Of a DNA stretch of 64,000 bases, positions 9,387 to 18,388 are shown one piece after another. The notes beneath the pieces are model-generated. The model saw only the letters and a program-made list of their open reading frames with translations, was not told where the DNA came from and did no database searches. This DNA comes from an uncultured Lachnospiraceae bacterium. GTDB taxonomy: Bacteria > Bacillota > Clostridia > Lachnospirales > Lachnospiraceae. Made by a program: the position numbers and the translations under genes. The stretch's first letter is position 1. Every line of letters begins with the position of its first letter. Location: positions 98,606-162,605 of the forward strand of contig CAMWTP010000002.1 in the NCBI GenBank assembly GCA_947177165.1. The letters are read 5' to 3'.

Positions 9387-10835
9387 CTACTTAAACAGAT
9401 TGACCACCAGCTTCAATCCATACTTTGCATACTGCACAAAAATACCCGGGTCCTTGACACAGTCGCCCATTCTCCTGACGATGTACTTTGGCCGCAGATA
9501 AAAGCCCAGCAGAATATCCCTGCGCAGTTTCATGACCTCGTCGATCGTCAGATGCATGGTTCCCTTCGTGCTCGAGTGGAAGAAATCGCTGCCGAGCACG
9601 GATTTCTCAAGCAGATTTTCCTTCTTGCAGGTCTCGTACATCGGCGTCCCGTAAAACGGAAGCGCGATCGTGACCTCGATAAAATCGGGATCGGTCTCCA
9701 TCACAAGCTTTTTCGTCATCAGGATATCCTCCCTCGTCTCCCAGGGAAAACCGATCACAAAATAGCCCCAGAATTTCAGCCCAATCTCCTTGCACCATCT
9801 TGCCGCCTGTCTGTTCTCCTCGACAGTCGCTCCCTTGCGCATGGTCTTTAGCATCTCATCACTGCCCGACTCAAAACCAAATGCCACAAGAAAGCACCCT
9901 GCTCTCTTCATGAGCTCCAGCGTCTCCCTGCTGAGCGGACGCACGCGCGAGTTCGCCGTAAACTCAATCTTGCCATAGATCTTCGAATTGATAATGAGCT
10001 CACACATCTCTTTTACCCACGCCGGATTGATCGTGAACGTATCCGCCTTGAAAAAGAAATTCCGGATGTGATGCTTCTCATAGCATTCGATCATCTCCGC
10101 AAGCACATTCTGCGGACTGCGGAAGCGCACACGCTTGCCGGATATCTCCGGTGTGAGGCAGAACACGCACTGACTCGGACATCCTCTCGCCGTCTGAATC
10201 GTCGCCATCGGTTCCTTTGTGTCGGGGCGGATGTAGAGTTCATTGCGCATCAGCTCTCTCGCCGGGAATGGCTGGGAATCCAGATCATCATCCCACACAT
10301 GGAATCTCGTGGGCACGAATCTGCCGCTCGCATCCTTGTACAGTATATTGTTGATTTCCGCAGGTTTCCCGATCCCCTTAAAACAATAATCCGCTATTTT
10401 TCCAATACAGAAATCGATCTCGCCGCCGATCAGATAATCCACGTTGGACAAGTCAAGCATGTCAAGCATTGCCTGTTCCGGGGCATAAAACAGCGCACCC
10501 TTCAGCACAACGATGGGGTCATACCTTTCCTTCAGCTCGTTTACCACCTTGATATCATCGAAAATCGTTGTGTTGGTAATGCTCATCATGATCATGTCCG
10601 GATGAAAGTCATCCATATCTTTCAGAAGGGCCTCGAACGTATCCCCCTGCGTCTGATAATCCTGAAGCTTCACCTCATAGCCGCTTTTCATCAGAATGGC
10701 AGCTGCGTAGCCCAGATCATTGCAGGCGCGCATCGCCTGCGCGGAACCGTCGTCAATATTCTGCTGGCAGCGGTCCTCCCCCCGCTGAAAAAGCGCTCCG
10801 GGCGGATAAAACAGCAGTACTCTCTCTTTGCTCAT
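9387..10835 (-). CDS. Radical SAM protein with B12-binding-like N-terminal domain
   Basis: A 482-residue protein. Residues 1-150 form a cobalamin-binding-like fold without an obvious DxHxxG cobalamin motif. QTARGCPSQCVFCLTP carries the CxxxCxxC cluster (C219, C223, C226) that binds the 4Fe-4S centre and S-adenosylmethionine. Relatives include methylases and other radical enzymes (BchE/P-methylase-like group). Its position between GT-C-like genes suggests modification of a lipid or sugar component, but this is inference from context. The start ATG has AAAGGA seven bases upstream. Confidence 0.85.
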   Translation of the reverse strand: MSKERVLLFYPPGALFQRGEDRCQQNIDDGSAQAMRACNDLGYAAAILMKSGYEVKLQDYQTQGDTFEALLKDMDDFHPDMIMMSITNTTIFDDIKVVNELKERYDPIVVLKGALFYAPEQAMLDMLDLSNVDYLIGGEIDFCIGKIADYCFKGIGKPAEINNILYKDASGRFVPTRFHVWDDDLDSQPFPARELMRNELYIRPDTKEPMATIQTARGCPSQCVFCLTPEISGKRVRFRSPQNVLAEMIECYEKHHIRNFFFKADTFTINPAWVKEMCELIINSKIYGKIEFTANSRVRPLSRETLELMKRAGCFLVAFGFESGSDEMLKTMRKGATVEENRQAARWCKEIGLKFWGYFVIGFPWETREDILMTKKLVMETDPDFIEVTIALPFYGTPMYETCKKENLLEKSVLGSDFFHSSTKGTMHLTIDEVMKLRRDILLGFYLRPKYIVRRMGDCVKDPGIFVQYAKYGLKLVVNLFK

Positions 10836-10882
10836 CTCGTCATCCTTTCCATAAACATCTCATAAACATCCATTGAATCCAT

Positions 10883-12616
10883 CTATTCTAACGCATACAG
10901 ATATACACTGTATGGAATTTTATCATCATTATACACATTAATCAAGCGCAACCGCATTTCGCCTGCGTTTGTGATCTCCATCCGTGAAAAGATATAGTCG
11001 CATCCAAGTCCCTTAAGTGCCGGCGCATCGATCAGAATGTCCTGCGGCTGCGCCGCGGAGGAAGCGCCGAAGTCATACGTATTCTGCCCTGACGCAGAAA
11101 ACAGGTATGCCCTGCATCCCCAGTCATCATAATAAGCCTTCCAGTTCGCGTTTGCGTCCAGCGCAGGCGCAATTGCAGCCCGAAACTCCTCTTTATAACG
11201 CTGGCTGTAATAACCGCAGTAACCGTCAATCGTCGTAATCCCATGGTAGGAGAGCATGGCCGGATGGAACCCATACGCGCACGCCCCCTTGTCCGGCGTG
11301 TACCCGATATCTTCCTTAATCTCCTCGATGAGACTGTCCCCTGAGATACCGCCGTAAAACTCCCCATAGCTCAGCTGGTTGACTTCCGTGTGTTTCACCA
11401 GCTTATAGAGATTAGAATAACATGTGTTATAAAAGTCACTATACTCACACTGCGTCCCCCCGACAATTAGTATTGCCACAACGCAGGCAACATATGATAT
11501 CACCTGCTTTTTATCAAACACATATTTCATCACAATGAAAAATGCAAAATACCACGCAAACGTGTTAAAAAAAATCGTCCTCCCATACTGAAAACCTTTC
11601 AACGGCGGAAGAACTGTCTCCACGAGATTTCTGAGCGGTTCCCAGAAATAGAGCGCGTACACGGCACAGTTAAATAAAATAAAAAGCACCGTGAGATTGA
11701 ACACATCCGTGTAAACTTTTCCCTCTTTCCTGCCTGTCAGTATCCGGAAGTTGTTCCACACAAAATACAACGCGCAGACCGGAAGCACAAAATATGTGTG
11801 TACCGACTTTGCATGCGAAAATCCGTGCAGAAACACATCCACAAAACATTTCCACAGATCCGCAGCCCCATAGCTTGCCGTCACCATCGTGCTCCGGATC
11901 GTCTCCTCATCTGACAGCAGCATCACGCGGAACAACCGATACTCAAAACACACAAATCCCACCGCCAGCGCAGCCAGTGCGCCGACCAGCGAAAGCGGCA
12001 GTTTCCTGTCCCTGATCCATAAAATAGCAATCGCTATCAGCAGATATCCTAACAGAAAAGCACCAAAAAATGTAAAATACGATACCAGCGGATACAAAAA
12101 AACTGCCAGAAAAAGCCACCATTCCGGCCTCCGGTACAGCCGTATCAACAGACAGAGTATCAGCGGCAGGGAGGCAAAACAGAGCGCATACATTGGATAC
12201 ACCGGAAGCAGCGCAAATGCCACCGAAACCAAAACGACAACTTTGTTATATTCCAGATACCTCTCCTGCAGCACAAGTCTTGCAAGCAGCATACAGGAAC
12301 TGAATGCAATCACTAATTTCAGCAGATACCCCGCAATGTAGGCGTAGATATCAGGCAGAAACAAATACAGTATATTATACAGAGAAAACTCTGACGGAAA
12401 ATAATTTCTGTCAATGCTTCCCAATATTGACATCTCCTGTCCCTGGGCAAAGAATGCGTGATCATCATGAAGCATTTTGAGCTGCGTGATGAACAGATCC
12501 AGATTATCACAGATTCCCACATAGATATTTTCCCTGCACAGCAGCAATATCACAGCCTCAAATACAAAGATACATCCCGCCAGCATAAAGTGCCAATATT
12601 TTCTGACCGCATTCAT
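10883..12616 (-). CDS. Polytopic membrane protein, possibly DUF6044-like
   Basis: A 577-residue protein with about ten to twelve hydrophobic helices. After the first helix the loop reads ENIYVGICDNLDLFITQLKM, and later SLYNILYLFLPDIYAY. This overall look, with an Asp-Asn-Leu-Asp loop and a soluble C-terminal third, resembles DUF6044 membrane proteins and GT-C-like enzymes. I assign that family only tentatively. The start is ATG 12616, eight bases after AGGGGG; the longer frame overlaps the hydrolase gene. No catalytic role can be shown, but an extracytoplasmic glycosyl-transfer function would fit the neighbours. Confidence 0.7.
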   Translation of the reverse strand: MNAVRKYWHFMLAGCIFVFEAVILLLCRENIYVGICDNLDLFITQLKMLHDDHAFFAQGQEMSILGSIDRNYFPSEFSLYNILYLFLPDIYAYIAGYLLKLVIAFSSCMLLARLVLQERYLEYNKVVVLVSVAFALLPVYPMYALCFASLPLILCLLIRLYRRPEWWLFLAVFLYPLVSYFTFFGAFLLGYLLIAIAILWIRDRKLPLSLVGALAALAVGFVCFEYRLFRVMLLSDEETIRSTMVTASYGAADLWKCFVDVFLHGFSHAKSVHTYFVLPVCALYFVWNNFRILTGRKEGKVYTDVFNLTVLFILFNCAVYALYFWEPLRNLVETVLPPLKGFQYGRTIFFNTFAWYFAFFIVMKYVFDKKQVISYVACVVAILIVGGTQCEYSDFYNTCYSNLYKLVKHTEVNQLSYGEFYGGISGDSLIEEIKEDIGYTPDKGACAYGFHPAMLSYHGITTIDGYCGYYSQRYKEEFRAAIAPALDANANWKAYYDDWGCRAYLFSASGQNTYDFGASSAAQPQDILIDAPALKGLGCDYIFSRMEITNAGEMRLRLINVYNDDKIPYSVYLYALE

Positions 12617-12633
12617 TCCGCTTTTCCCCCTGC

Positions 12634-13743
12634 TTAATACATAGCCGATATGATAAGGCACTGATACAAATACTGCAGTGGCATGGAAGGATCAATCTCA
12701 AAGCCCTCTTTGCACGGTATCACCTCACCATTCGGCATGACAAAATTCCTATCACTGATCAGTGCCGGAAGCGCTGCTGTCTCAAACACCATATCATTAA
12801 TCTCTGTGTACGCAGGTACATATGCCGCAAAGTCCTGCATGATAAACTGATAGATTTTCCTTGCGAGCAGGTTATAACCCGCATCGTTCAAATGACATCC
12901 GTCGCACAGATAGTTGCCGTACTTTTCAAGCGCCTCCCGGTTATCGACCGTATTCAAATCATAATCTGCATACAGGTCAAGCACTGGAATCCCATAATAC
13001 TCACACCTGTCAAGTATCGCAATCCGGTATTGGTTCAGTGTGCCTGTCCCAAAATTTCCATAAGTACTTCTTTTGTATGGATGTGTCTCGTCGGCATCTT
13101 TGCTCTGCTGGTACGGTGTCACAAAGACAATATCCGCACCCGGATGTGCATTTTTCAGATACGGAATCATCGTGTTGAGCGCCCCGTAAAAAGTGCTGGC
13201 ACTGGTATCTGTGCGCTTTCCAATCGGACAGTCCCCATACCAGAAATCATTCGTGCCTCCAAACACAATCACAAGATCCGCAGTCTTATCCATCGCATAC
13301 ATTCTGTCGATGAAGGAAGCCGGATTGGACAGCCCGAACGGAATATCCGTGATCCTTGAACATGACAGCCCGTAATTGTTCACATTTGCGCCTGTAAGCC
13401 TTGACAGGATCACAGGATACGCCTTGTCCGGTGTCCTGGCGCCCACGCCCTCCGTGATCGAATCACCGAGTACATTGATATTGTGATACTGATCAAGCGC
13501 AAGTCCACGGAGCACAACCTCCGCCTGCGCCGACTGAATCAATGCCGTCTCGTGATCCACCGGCACAGCGGCCGGTTCCATCACAGGAAGCAGATCCGCC
13601 GCCATCTGTGCAGGATCATTTCCTGCTTCCGGCACTGTCATCACCTCAGCGGGCTCTGCAGCCGACACTGGCATCGAACTCATTAACATCATTGCCGCGC
13701 AGGCTGTCATCACACCTTTTTTTACAATACTACGTCTCATCAT
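12634..13743 (-). CDS. Secreted SGNH/GDSL-family hydrolase
   Basis: A 369-residue exported esterase-like protein. A signal peptide is clear (basic start, hydrophobic core, SMPVSAAEP cleavage region near residue 29). Catalytic blocks are visible: GDSITEG with nucleophile Ser95, GGTND (162-166) with the oxyanion Asn165, and DGCHLND with Asp281 and His284. Such enzymes add or remove O-acyl groups on glycans. It lies between two polytopic membrane protein genes, so a role in trimming or O-acylating the exported polymer is likely but inferred. A plus-strand membrane acyltransferase lies nearby at 15564-16676. Confidence 0.88.
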   Translation of the reverse strand: MMRRSIVKKGVMTACAAMMLMSSMPVSAAEPAEVMTVPEAGNDPAQMAADLLPVMEPAAVPVDHETALIQSAQAEVVLRGLALDQYHNINVLGDSITEGVGARTPDKAYPVILSRLTGANVNNYGLSCSRITDIPFGLSNPASFIDRMYAMDKTADLVIVFGGTNDFWYGDCPIGKRTDTSASTFYGALNTMIPYLKNAHPGADIVFVTPYQQSKDADETHPYKRSTYGNFGTGTLNQYRIAILDRCEYYGIPVLDLYADYDLNTVDNREALEKYGNYLCDGCHLNDAGYNLLARKIYQFIMQDFAAYVPAYTEINDMVFETAALPALISDRNFVMPNGEVIPCKEGFEIDPSMPLQYLYQCLIISAMY

Positions 13744-13749
13744 TCGTCA

Positions 13750-15459
13750 TCATTCCTTTCTAAACCCCTCTTCTAACGATTCACCCCGAAACGCAATCGG
13801 TATCTGTCTGGGAATTGACGGAAAATCGTGATATCCTGTCCGGTCACCGTTTGCCGGATAATAAAATATAACCCCATTCACCTCATAGTTTTCCAGCGCA
13901 TAACTCCCATAATCCTGCTGCCACACGTACGCAGGCTTCCCAGCCTCGCCCCGGCAGTACCGCACAAGCGATACCAGCTTGACTGCCGAGAAAGCCCACA
14001 GCATAAATACACCCAGAACAGCCGTCCCTCTTATCATATCCCTTTTTTGCCGTTTGTCAAAGTGTTTTATAAAAATATCACATAAAATACCTGCTGTTAT
14101 CATAACGACGAGCAGCACATATGCATATCCGTAGCGCAGCAGCGGCGCTGAAAACTGCCAGAACACATAGGACGCGAGCACTGCCGCCAGCACAAGAAGC
14201 TGCCCTTTTTGTATCGGTTCCGCAGCTGCAGCAGCTGACTTGCGGATGTACCGCGCCGCCAGCAGCACAAACAGCAGCAGACAAAGGATATCCGCCAGAA
14301 TGAACAGCTTTCCAACCGCAGGGAGCGAACTTTGAAACCAGCCGGGAAACCACTCCGATACCGGCAGTCCGACTAACGCTGCATTGTTGAGTCCCCTGCC
14401 CCACGTCCTGATCTCCGCCGCGTCAAGCGCCGCCGCCGCCGCATCCATTTTCCAGTCCACATTAAAAAGGTCGAGCGCCGGAAACGGATACAGCAGATAT
14501 CCCGATATAATCACCGTCCTTGCAAGCCAGGGTGCGACCGTCACAATGCCCATCATAAGGTAAACACCGATATCGCGCCATCTCTTCTCCCTGACGAGCA
14601 TAACGACCGGCTTTGCCAGCAAAATCAGAATCAGCCCTGCCGTGAGCTTCAGTGTCACGGCATACACCCCCGCCACGCATAGAAGTGCATACGGCGCAGC
14701 GCTGTCCTCCCCACGCTCCAGCAATTCGAGCCATTTTATGACGATAAAAAACACCACGCACATGATCGCATAGTCCGATGCAGGAGACACAACGTCACTG
14801 TAGATCACGGTCAGATAGTAGAACGCGCCAAGCCTTGCAAAATCCGTCACCAGGGTCCTTCTGCCTTCCCCTTTCTTTCGGCAAAACAGCGGCAGGACTT
14901 TCATCCAGAGCAAAAGCGCCATAAATCCATTGACCGCGTGAAGCGAATGCCCCGTCAGAAACTTCATGCTGTAAAGCGCTGACAGCGCAAAGAAAGAACT
15001 ATTGTAGGCAAAACGCACATGAATATTGCCCAGTCCCTTTACGATACCGTACTCCTCAATCCACCGGATACTCTGCGCATGGTAGAGGTCGGAGTCATAG
15101 TGCATATACCCGCGGGACGTACAAAAGCACCATATTACAACGCTCAGCACCACGGCAAACTTCCACGCGGTACGTTTCCCCTTCCACGCTTCCGACAGCA
15201 GCTCTGCAATCTGATGCCTTCCTGCCGCTGCGGCCGCAAGGCATGCCGCAGCAAGAACAAGATTCGCAGCGGCGCCCACCTGACAGACCAGGCTGAATAT
15301 CTGCGCATATACAGTGACCGTCATAATCCCCAACGCCAGGATGCAGCCGATGTCCCGCACGCGGTATCCCAATACCCTGCGGACCAGCGCGCACGCACCA
15401 AAACCGGCCAGAAAAGCGGTTGCCGCAATGTATGACCAATTGAACAATACAGAAATCAT
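13750..15459 (-). CDS. Polytopic membrane protein (LIC_10190-like)
   Basis: A 569-residue integral membrane protein with about twelve helices. The loop YDSDLYHAQSIRWIEEYG followed by GLGNIHVRFAYNSSFF is a recognisable signature of a family annotated as LIC_10190, found in lipopolysaccharide and surface-glycan loci. It resembles GT-C enzymes by its acidic loop after an early helix. The start is ATG 15459, with AGGG seven bases upstream; a GTG four codons earlier overlaps the ribosome site. It is the first gene of the left-hand minus-strand cluster and is followed after six bases by the SGNH hydrolase. Confidence 0.72.
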   Translation of the reverse strand: MISVLFNWSYIAATAFLAGFGACALVRRVLGYRVRDIGCILALGIMTVTVYAQIFSLVCQVGAAANLVLAAACLAAAAAGRHQIAELLSEAWKGKRTAWKFAVVLSVVIWCFCTSRGYMHYDSDLYHAQSIRWIEEYGIVKGLGNIHVRFAYNSSFFALSALYSMKFLTGHSLHAVNGFMALLLWMKVLPLFCRKKGEGRRTLVTDFARLGAFYYLTVIYSDVVSPASDYAIMCVVFFIVIKWLELLERGEDSAAPYALLCVAGVYAVTLKLTAGLILILLAKPVVMLVREKRWRDIGVYLMMGIVTVAPWLARTVIISGYLLYPFPALDLFNVDWKMDAAAAALDAAEIRTWGRGLNNAALVGLPVSEWFPGWFQSSLPAVGKLFILADILCLLLFVLLAARYIRKSAAAAAEPIQKGQLLVLAAVLASYVFWQFSAPLLRYGYAYVLLVVMITAGILCDIFIKHFDKRQKRDMIRGTAVLGVFMLWAFSAVKLVSLVRYCRGEAGKPAYVWQQDYGSYALENYEVNGVIFYYPANGDRTGYHDFPSIPRQIPIAFRGESLEEGFRKE

Positions 15460-15505
15460 TTTGCCCTCCACTCCAAAACATGCATAAACACGTAAATAAC
15501 ATTCC

Positions 15506-15537
15506 TTGTTTTAATATTTGCAGAAACGTGGTACACT
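15506..15537 (+). promoter_or_regulatory. Putative extended -10 promoter for the acyltransferase gene
   Basis: TACACT at 15532-15537 is preceded by TGG (extended -10). A weak TTGTTT lies at 15506-15511 with a long 20-base spacing. It sits about 26 bases before the start of the plus-strand acyltransferase, whose AGGAGG lies five bases before its ATG. The region is divergent with the minus-strand cluster, for which I could not pick a convincing promoter. Confidence 0.4.
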
Positions 15538-15563
15538 ATGGTTAAAACAGACAGGAGGCAGCC

Positions 15564-16676
15564 ATGAACCCAAAACTGAAATCACTTGACATCATAAAAG
15601 GAATCGGCATCATCATGATCATCATTGTCCATAACCGGCATTTTATCATGCAGGATATGTCAGGACTCCGGCTGCTCATCAACTACGGCCAGATGGGATG
15701 CCAGCTCTTCTTTTTCACATCCGGTTTTTCCCTCTGCTATTCATGGGAACACATGGGCTCATCCAGACCCAAAAGCCTCCGCTTCATCCTGCGCCGCTAT
15801 CTCAGACTCGCACCGGGCTATCTGATCTTTATGACGGTCAACCTCCTGCTAAATATTCTGCTCATGGACGGTTTCCACGCCTCGCCCGGATTTATCATGA
15901 ACAGGGAGCCGCGCGCCATTCTCGCAAACATATTTTTTCTGCACGGACTCTTCTCGGACTACATCAACAATGTATTTCCAGGCGGCTGGTATATCGGAAC
16001 TGCCTTTTTGCTCTATGTCTCGTTTCCGCCCCTGTATGCCATCTTTCAAAGGCTGCGCAGCATACATCCCCTGTGCATGGCTGCTGTCCCGCCGCTTCTG
16101 CTGCTCCTGAATTGTATCCTGCTGCGCTCGATGTCGGAACTGCCGGGAAAGGAACTGCTCATAGGCAACAATACCTTCCTGTATTACTTTTTCACCAATC
16201 AGCTCCCCTGTTTCAGCCTTGGAATACTGCTGTTTTTACAAGAAAAAAAGGAACAGTGCCCCCTCGCAGTGTCCGTCATACTGTTTGCTGTCTCCACCGC
16301 AATCTGCACCGCGCTCTATCTGAATCCTCCGACGCCTTTCGTCTACACGTTCCTGCCGTCCCTCGCCGGACTGTCTGCGTACTGGCTCACCACGGCACTG
16401 ATCCGTGTCGAAAAAAAACAGCTGCCCAGTTCCCCTGTCAGCCGCTTCCTTGCCAGCTGCGGCCGGAATTCATACGGGATGTATCTCACGCATTCCCTGG
16501 TAAGCTGGTATGGTATGAAGGCGCTGACCAGCCTGCTCGCGCAGAATGGCGGAACCTACGATGACCTGCTGCTTTACAGCCTGACGTTTCTGCCATCCGT
16601 CCTGGTCATATATATGATGGGAAGATATGTAGAGCACCTGCTCTCACGGATTGACCGCAGGCTGCGGCGCACCTGA
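15564..16676 (+). CDS. Membrane O-acyltransferase (acyltransferase family 3)
   Basis: A 370-residue polytopic protein of the OafA/NolL type, which transfers acetyl or other acyl groups to glycans at the membrane. The N-terminus has LDIIKGIGIIMIIIVHNRHF, containing the first helix and the family His. FILRRYLRLAPGYLIF is the conserved Arg-rich motif, and GGWYIGTAFLLY is another family block. About ten helices fill the rest. It is one of only two genes on the plus strand and converges on the HAD gene with nine bases between stop codons. AGGAGG five bases before the ATG supports the start. Acyl group and acceptor are unknown. Confidence 0.87.
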   Translation: MNPKLKSLDIIKGIGIIMIIIVHNRHFIMQDMSGLRLLINYGQMGCQLFFFTSGFSLCYSWEHMGSSRPKSLRFILRRYLRLAPGYLIFMTVNLLLNILLMDGFHASPGFIMNREPRAILANIFFLHGLFSDYINNVFPGGWYIGTAFLLYVSFPPLYAIFQRLRSIHPLCMAAVPPLLLLLNCILLRSMSELPGKELLIGNNTFLYYFFTNQLPCFSLGILLFLQEKKEQCPLAVSVILFAVSTAICTALYLNPPTPFVYTFLPSLAGLSAYWLTTALIRVEKKQLPSSPVSRFLASCGRNSYGMYLTHSLVSWYGMKALTSLLAQNGGTYDDLLLYSLTFLPSVLVIYMMGRYVEHLLSRIDRRLRRT

Positions 16677-16685
16677 GCCGCTCCG

Positions 16686-17381
16686 CTAAAATGGCGTATC
16701 CCCCCGCTTTTTCCTGTTTTTGCACACGATGACATAATCGACATGATTGCCCTCGGCGGCAAGTCCGTCCTTCTCGTACCGGTCACCGATCATCAGCACA
16801 TCTTCCGCAGGACATCCGAGATCTTCCAGAATCACCGCAATCCCTCGCGGCTCCGGCTTCATGCAGCCGATGCGCGCATCGGCAGACGTGTAGCAGGCAT
16901 CCGCCTCAATCCCAAGCGCCCTCAATTTGTCTTCCACTGGATAATCTGAATAAATAGCAACTGCTATGTCTTTTTTTCGAAGCTCCGCGATCGTTTCTGC
17001 CAGCATTTCATCCTTGTATGCCGGCAGAAAGCGAAGCGGCATTTCCAACATAAAAAAGTGAATGACCTTTCTCACCCTGGCAGCCTCTGTGTTCATTTTA
17101 TCCGCTACATACTGATACTGCCTGTCATCCAGCCCAAGCGAAGCGTATCTGGCATTTCCCGCGCATTCCTTCTCGCATTCCTCCCACTTTTCCCGTACTT
17201 TTCGGTACTTCCTGACAATCAGAATATCTTTCATATGCGATGGATGTGCCATGATGTATCCCGCCAGATACCTGAGCATCCGCAGGCGGAACGGCCTCTG
17301 GTAATACAGCGTCCCGTCCAAATCAAATATCACTGCCCGGTACTCATACAGACTTCTCTTTCCCATACTCAGCCGATTCAT
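16686..17381 (-). CDS. HAD-superfamily phosphatase
   Basis: A 231-residue haloacid-dehalogenase hydrolase. AVIFDLDGTLYY gives the nucleophile Asp motif, IAVIYSDYP the motif II Ser, and VLMIGDRYEKDGLAA the motif IV Asp. A helical cap lies between. The start is ATG 17381, with GGAGG five bases upstream; reading further upstream runs into the prenyltransferase gene. It lies 32 bases downstream of the UbiA-like gene. In mycobacteria the product of decaprenyl-phosphate phosphoribosyltransferase is dephosphorylated to give decaprenylphosphoryl-ribose, so this phosphatase may do the equivalent step (inference). Confidence 0.83.
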   Translation of the reverse strand: MNRLSMGKRSLYEYRAVIFDLDGTLYYQRPFRLRMLRYLAGYIMAHPSHMKDILIVRKYRKVREKWEECEKECAGNARYASLGLDDRQYQYVADKMNTEAARVRKVIHFFMLEMPLRFLPAYKDEMLAETIAELRKKDIAVAIYSDYPVEDKLRALGIEADACYTSADARIGCMKPEPRGIAVILEDLGCPAEDVLMIGDRYEKDGLAAEGNHVDYVIVCKNRKKRGDTPF

Positions 17382-17413
17382 ATCTACCTCCATGCAGGCG
17401 AAAACTGCCACAT

Positions 17414-18388
17414 TTATTTGCGCGTCGGAATAAAGAATGCTGTCTCCCACATCTCCATAACCGGTATGTCCACAACTGTGAGCACCACGAACAGCACCGC
17501 AAGCACGCCCACCAGAATCATCAGTTTCTTCTCGCGGAAGAGCTTCTCCGGCTTCTGTGCTGCCGAGTCCGGCTTGTGTGCAATATAGAGATAATAGCAA
17601 AAAAGCAAAAACAGAAACGGCATCGCCACGATATATTCGATTCTGTACTTTAACAAGAATATTCCGATGAGGAACGTCGCACACAGCGCGTAAAAAAATG
17701 AGGAACACAGCAGGGACGCCTCCGTGTATTTCGCAAAGGATCTGCGATAGGAGCCTGCAAGCTTCGGGTCTCCGATCATGCGGTATTCTGCATAGCGCTT
17801 TACCGCCATCAGAAAGGCACCTGCCATCCAGTAGCCGACGAGGATACTTGAGGGCGGATACACGTCCTCACACACGATAAACCAGCCGAGCAGCAGACGG
17901 ATCATGTTGTTGATGGACTCTGACAGCACATCGAGGTACACGACATCCTTTGTCCGTATCGGTTTCACATTGTAAAGAATCCCCATGACCAGCAGCCACG
18001 CTTCCGTCAGCAGAAACGGCACATTTACCACCGCCGAAAGCCCGATTCCAAGCGCGATACACACTGCATACTCCGCCATGACTAGGGAAAATTTCATATT
18101 CTGGCTGACCACAGGCCTGTTTTTCTTGGTCGGATGATACTTGTCAAACTCCGCGTCAAGCCACTCGTTGATCACATAATTTGCCGAAGCGACAAAACAG
18201 GTGGCCAAAAAACCTGCCGCAAATTTTAAGATAAAGCTTCCCCAGTCACCGGGTCTGCTGATCAGGATCAGCGCAAGGACAAGCCCCGGCATGATGAACA
18301 CATTTTTTACCCAATGGTCCGGTCTCGCGATTTTGATATATGCACCGACCGGCGCTGCCTTTTGATCCCTATTCCCCTGATTACTCAT
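17414..18388 (-). CDS. UbiA-family enzyme, polyprenyl-phosphate phosphoribosyltransferase-like
   Basis: A 324-residue integral membrane protein with about eight helices. ARPDHWVKNVFIMPGLVLA near the N-terminus, NEWLDAEFDKYHPTKKNRP with metal-binding Asp78 and Asp82, and NVKPIRTKDVVYLDV with a second acidic motif match the decaprenyl-phosphate 5-phosphoribosyltransferase branch of UbiA (Rv3806c type). That branch joins PRPP to polyprenyl phosphate. The start overlaps the stop of asnB by four bases (ATGA) and a HAD phosphatase follows. Donor PRPP is inferred from family resemblance; a quinone or haem prenyltransferase role is unlikely in this context. Confidence 0.8.
   Translation of the reverse strand: MSNQGNRDQKAAPVGAYIKIARPDHWVKNVFIMPGLVLALILISRPGDWGSFILKFAAGFLATCFVASANYVINEWLDAEFDKYHPTKKNRPVVSQNMKFSLVMAEYAVCIALGIGLSAVVNVPFLLTEAWLLVMGILYNVKPIRTKDVVYLDVLSESINNMIRLLLGWFIVCEDVYPPSSILVGYWMAGAFLMAVKRYAEYRMIGDPKLAGSYRRSFAKYTEASLLCSSFFYALCATFLIGIFLLKYRIEYIVAMPFLFLLFCYYLYIAHKPDSAAQKPEKLFREKKLMILVGVLAVLFVVLTVVDIPVMEMWETAFFIPTRK

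Noticed and set aside
16677..16685. Terminator between the convergent acyltransferase and HAD genes
   Set aside because: Only nine bases separate the stops. The nearby CCGCAG-G-CTGCGG palindrome lies in coding sequence and has no T run.
17382..17708. Extended N-terminus of the HAD phosphatase (about 109 extra residues)
   Set aside because: It would overlap the coding region of the UbiA-like gene in another frame; the HAD fold starts just after the ATG at 17381 with a good ribosome site.
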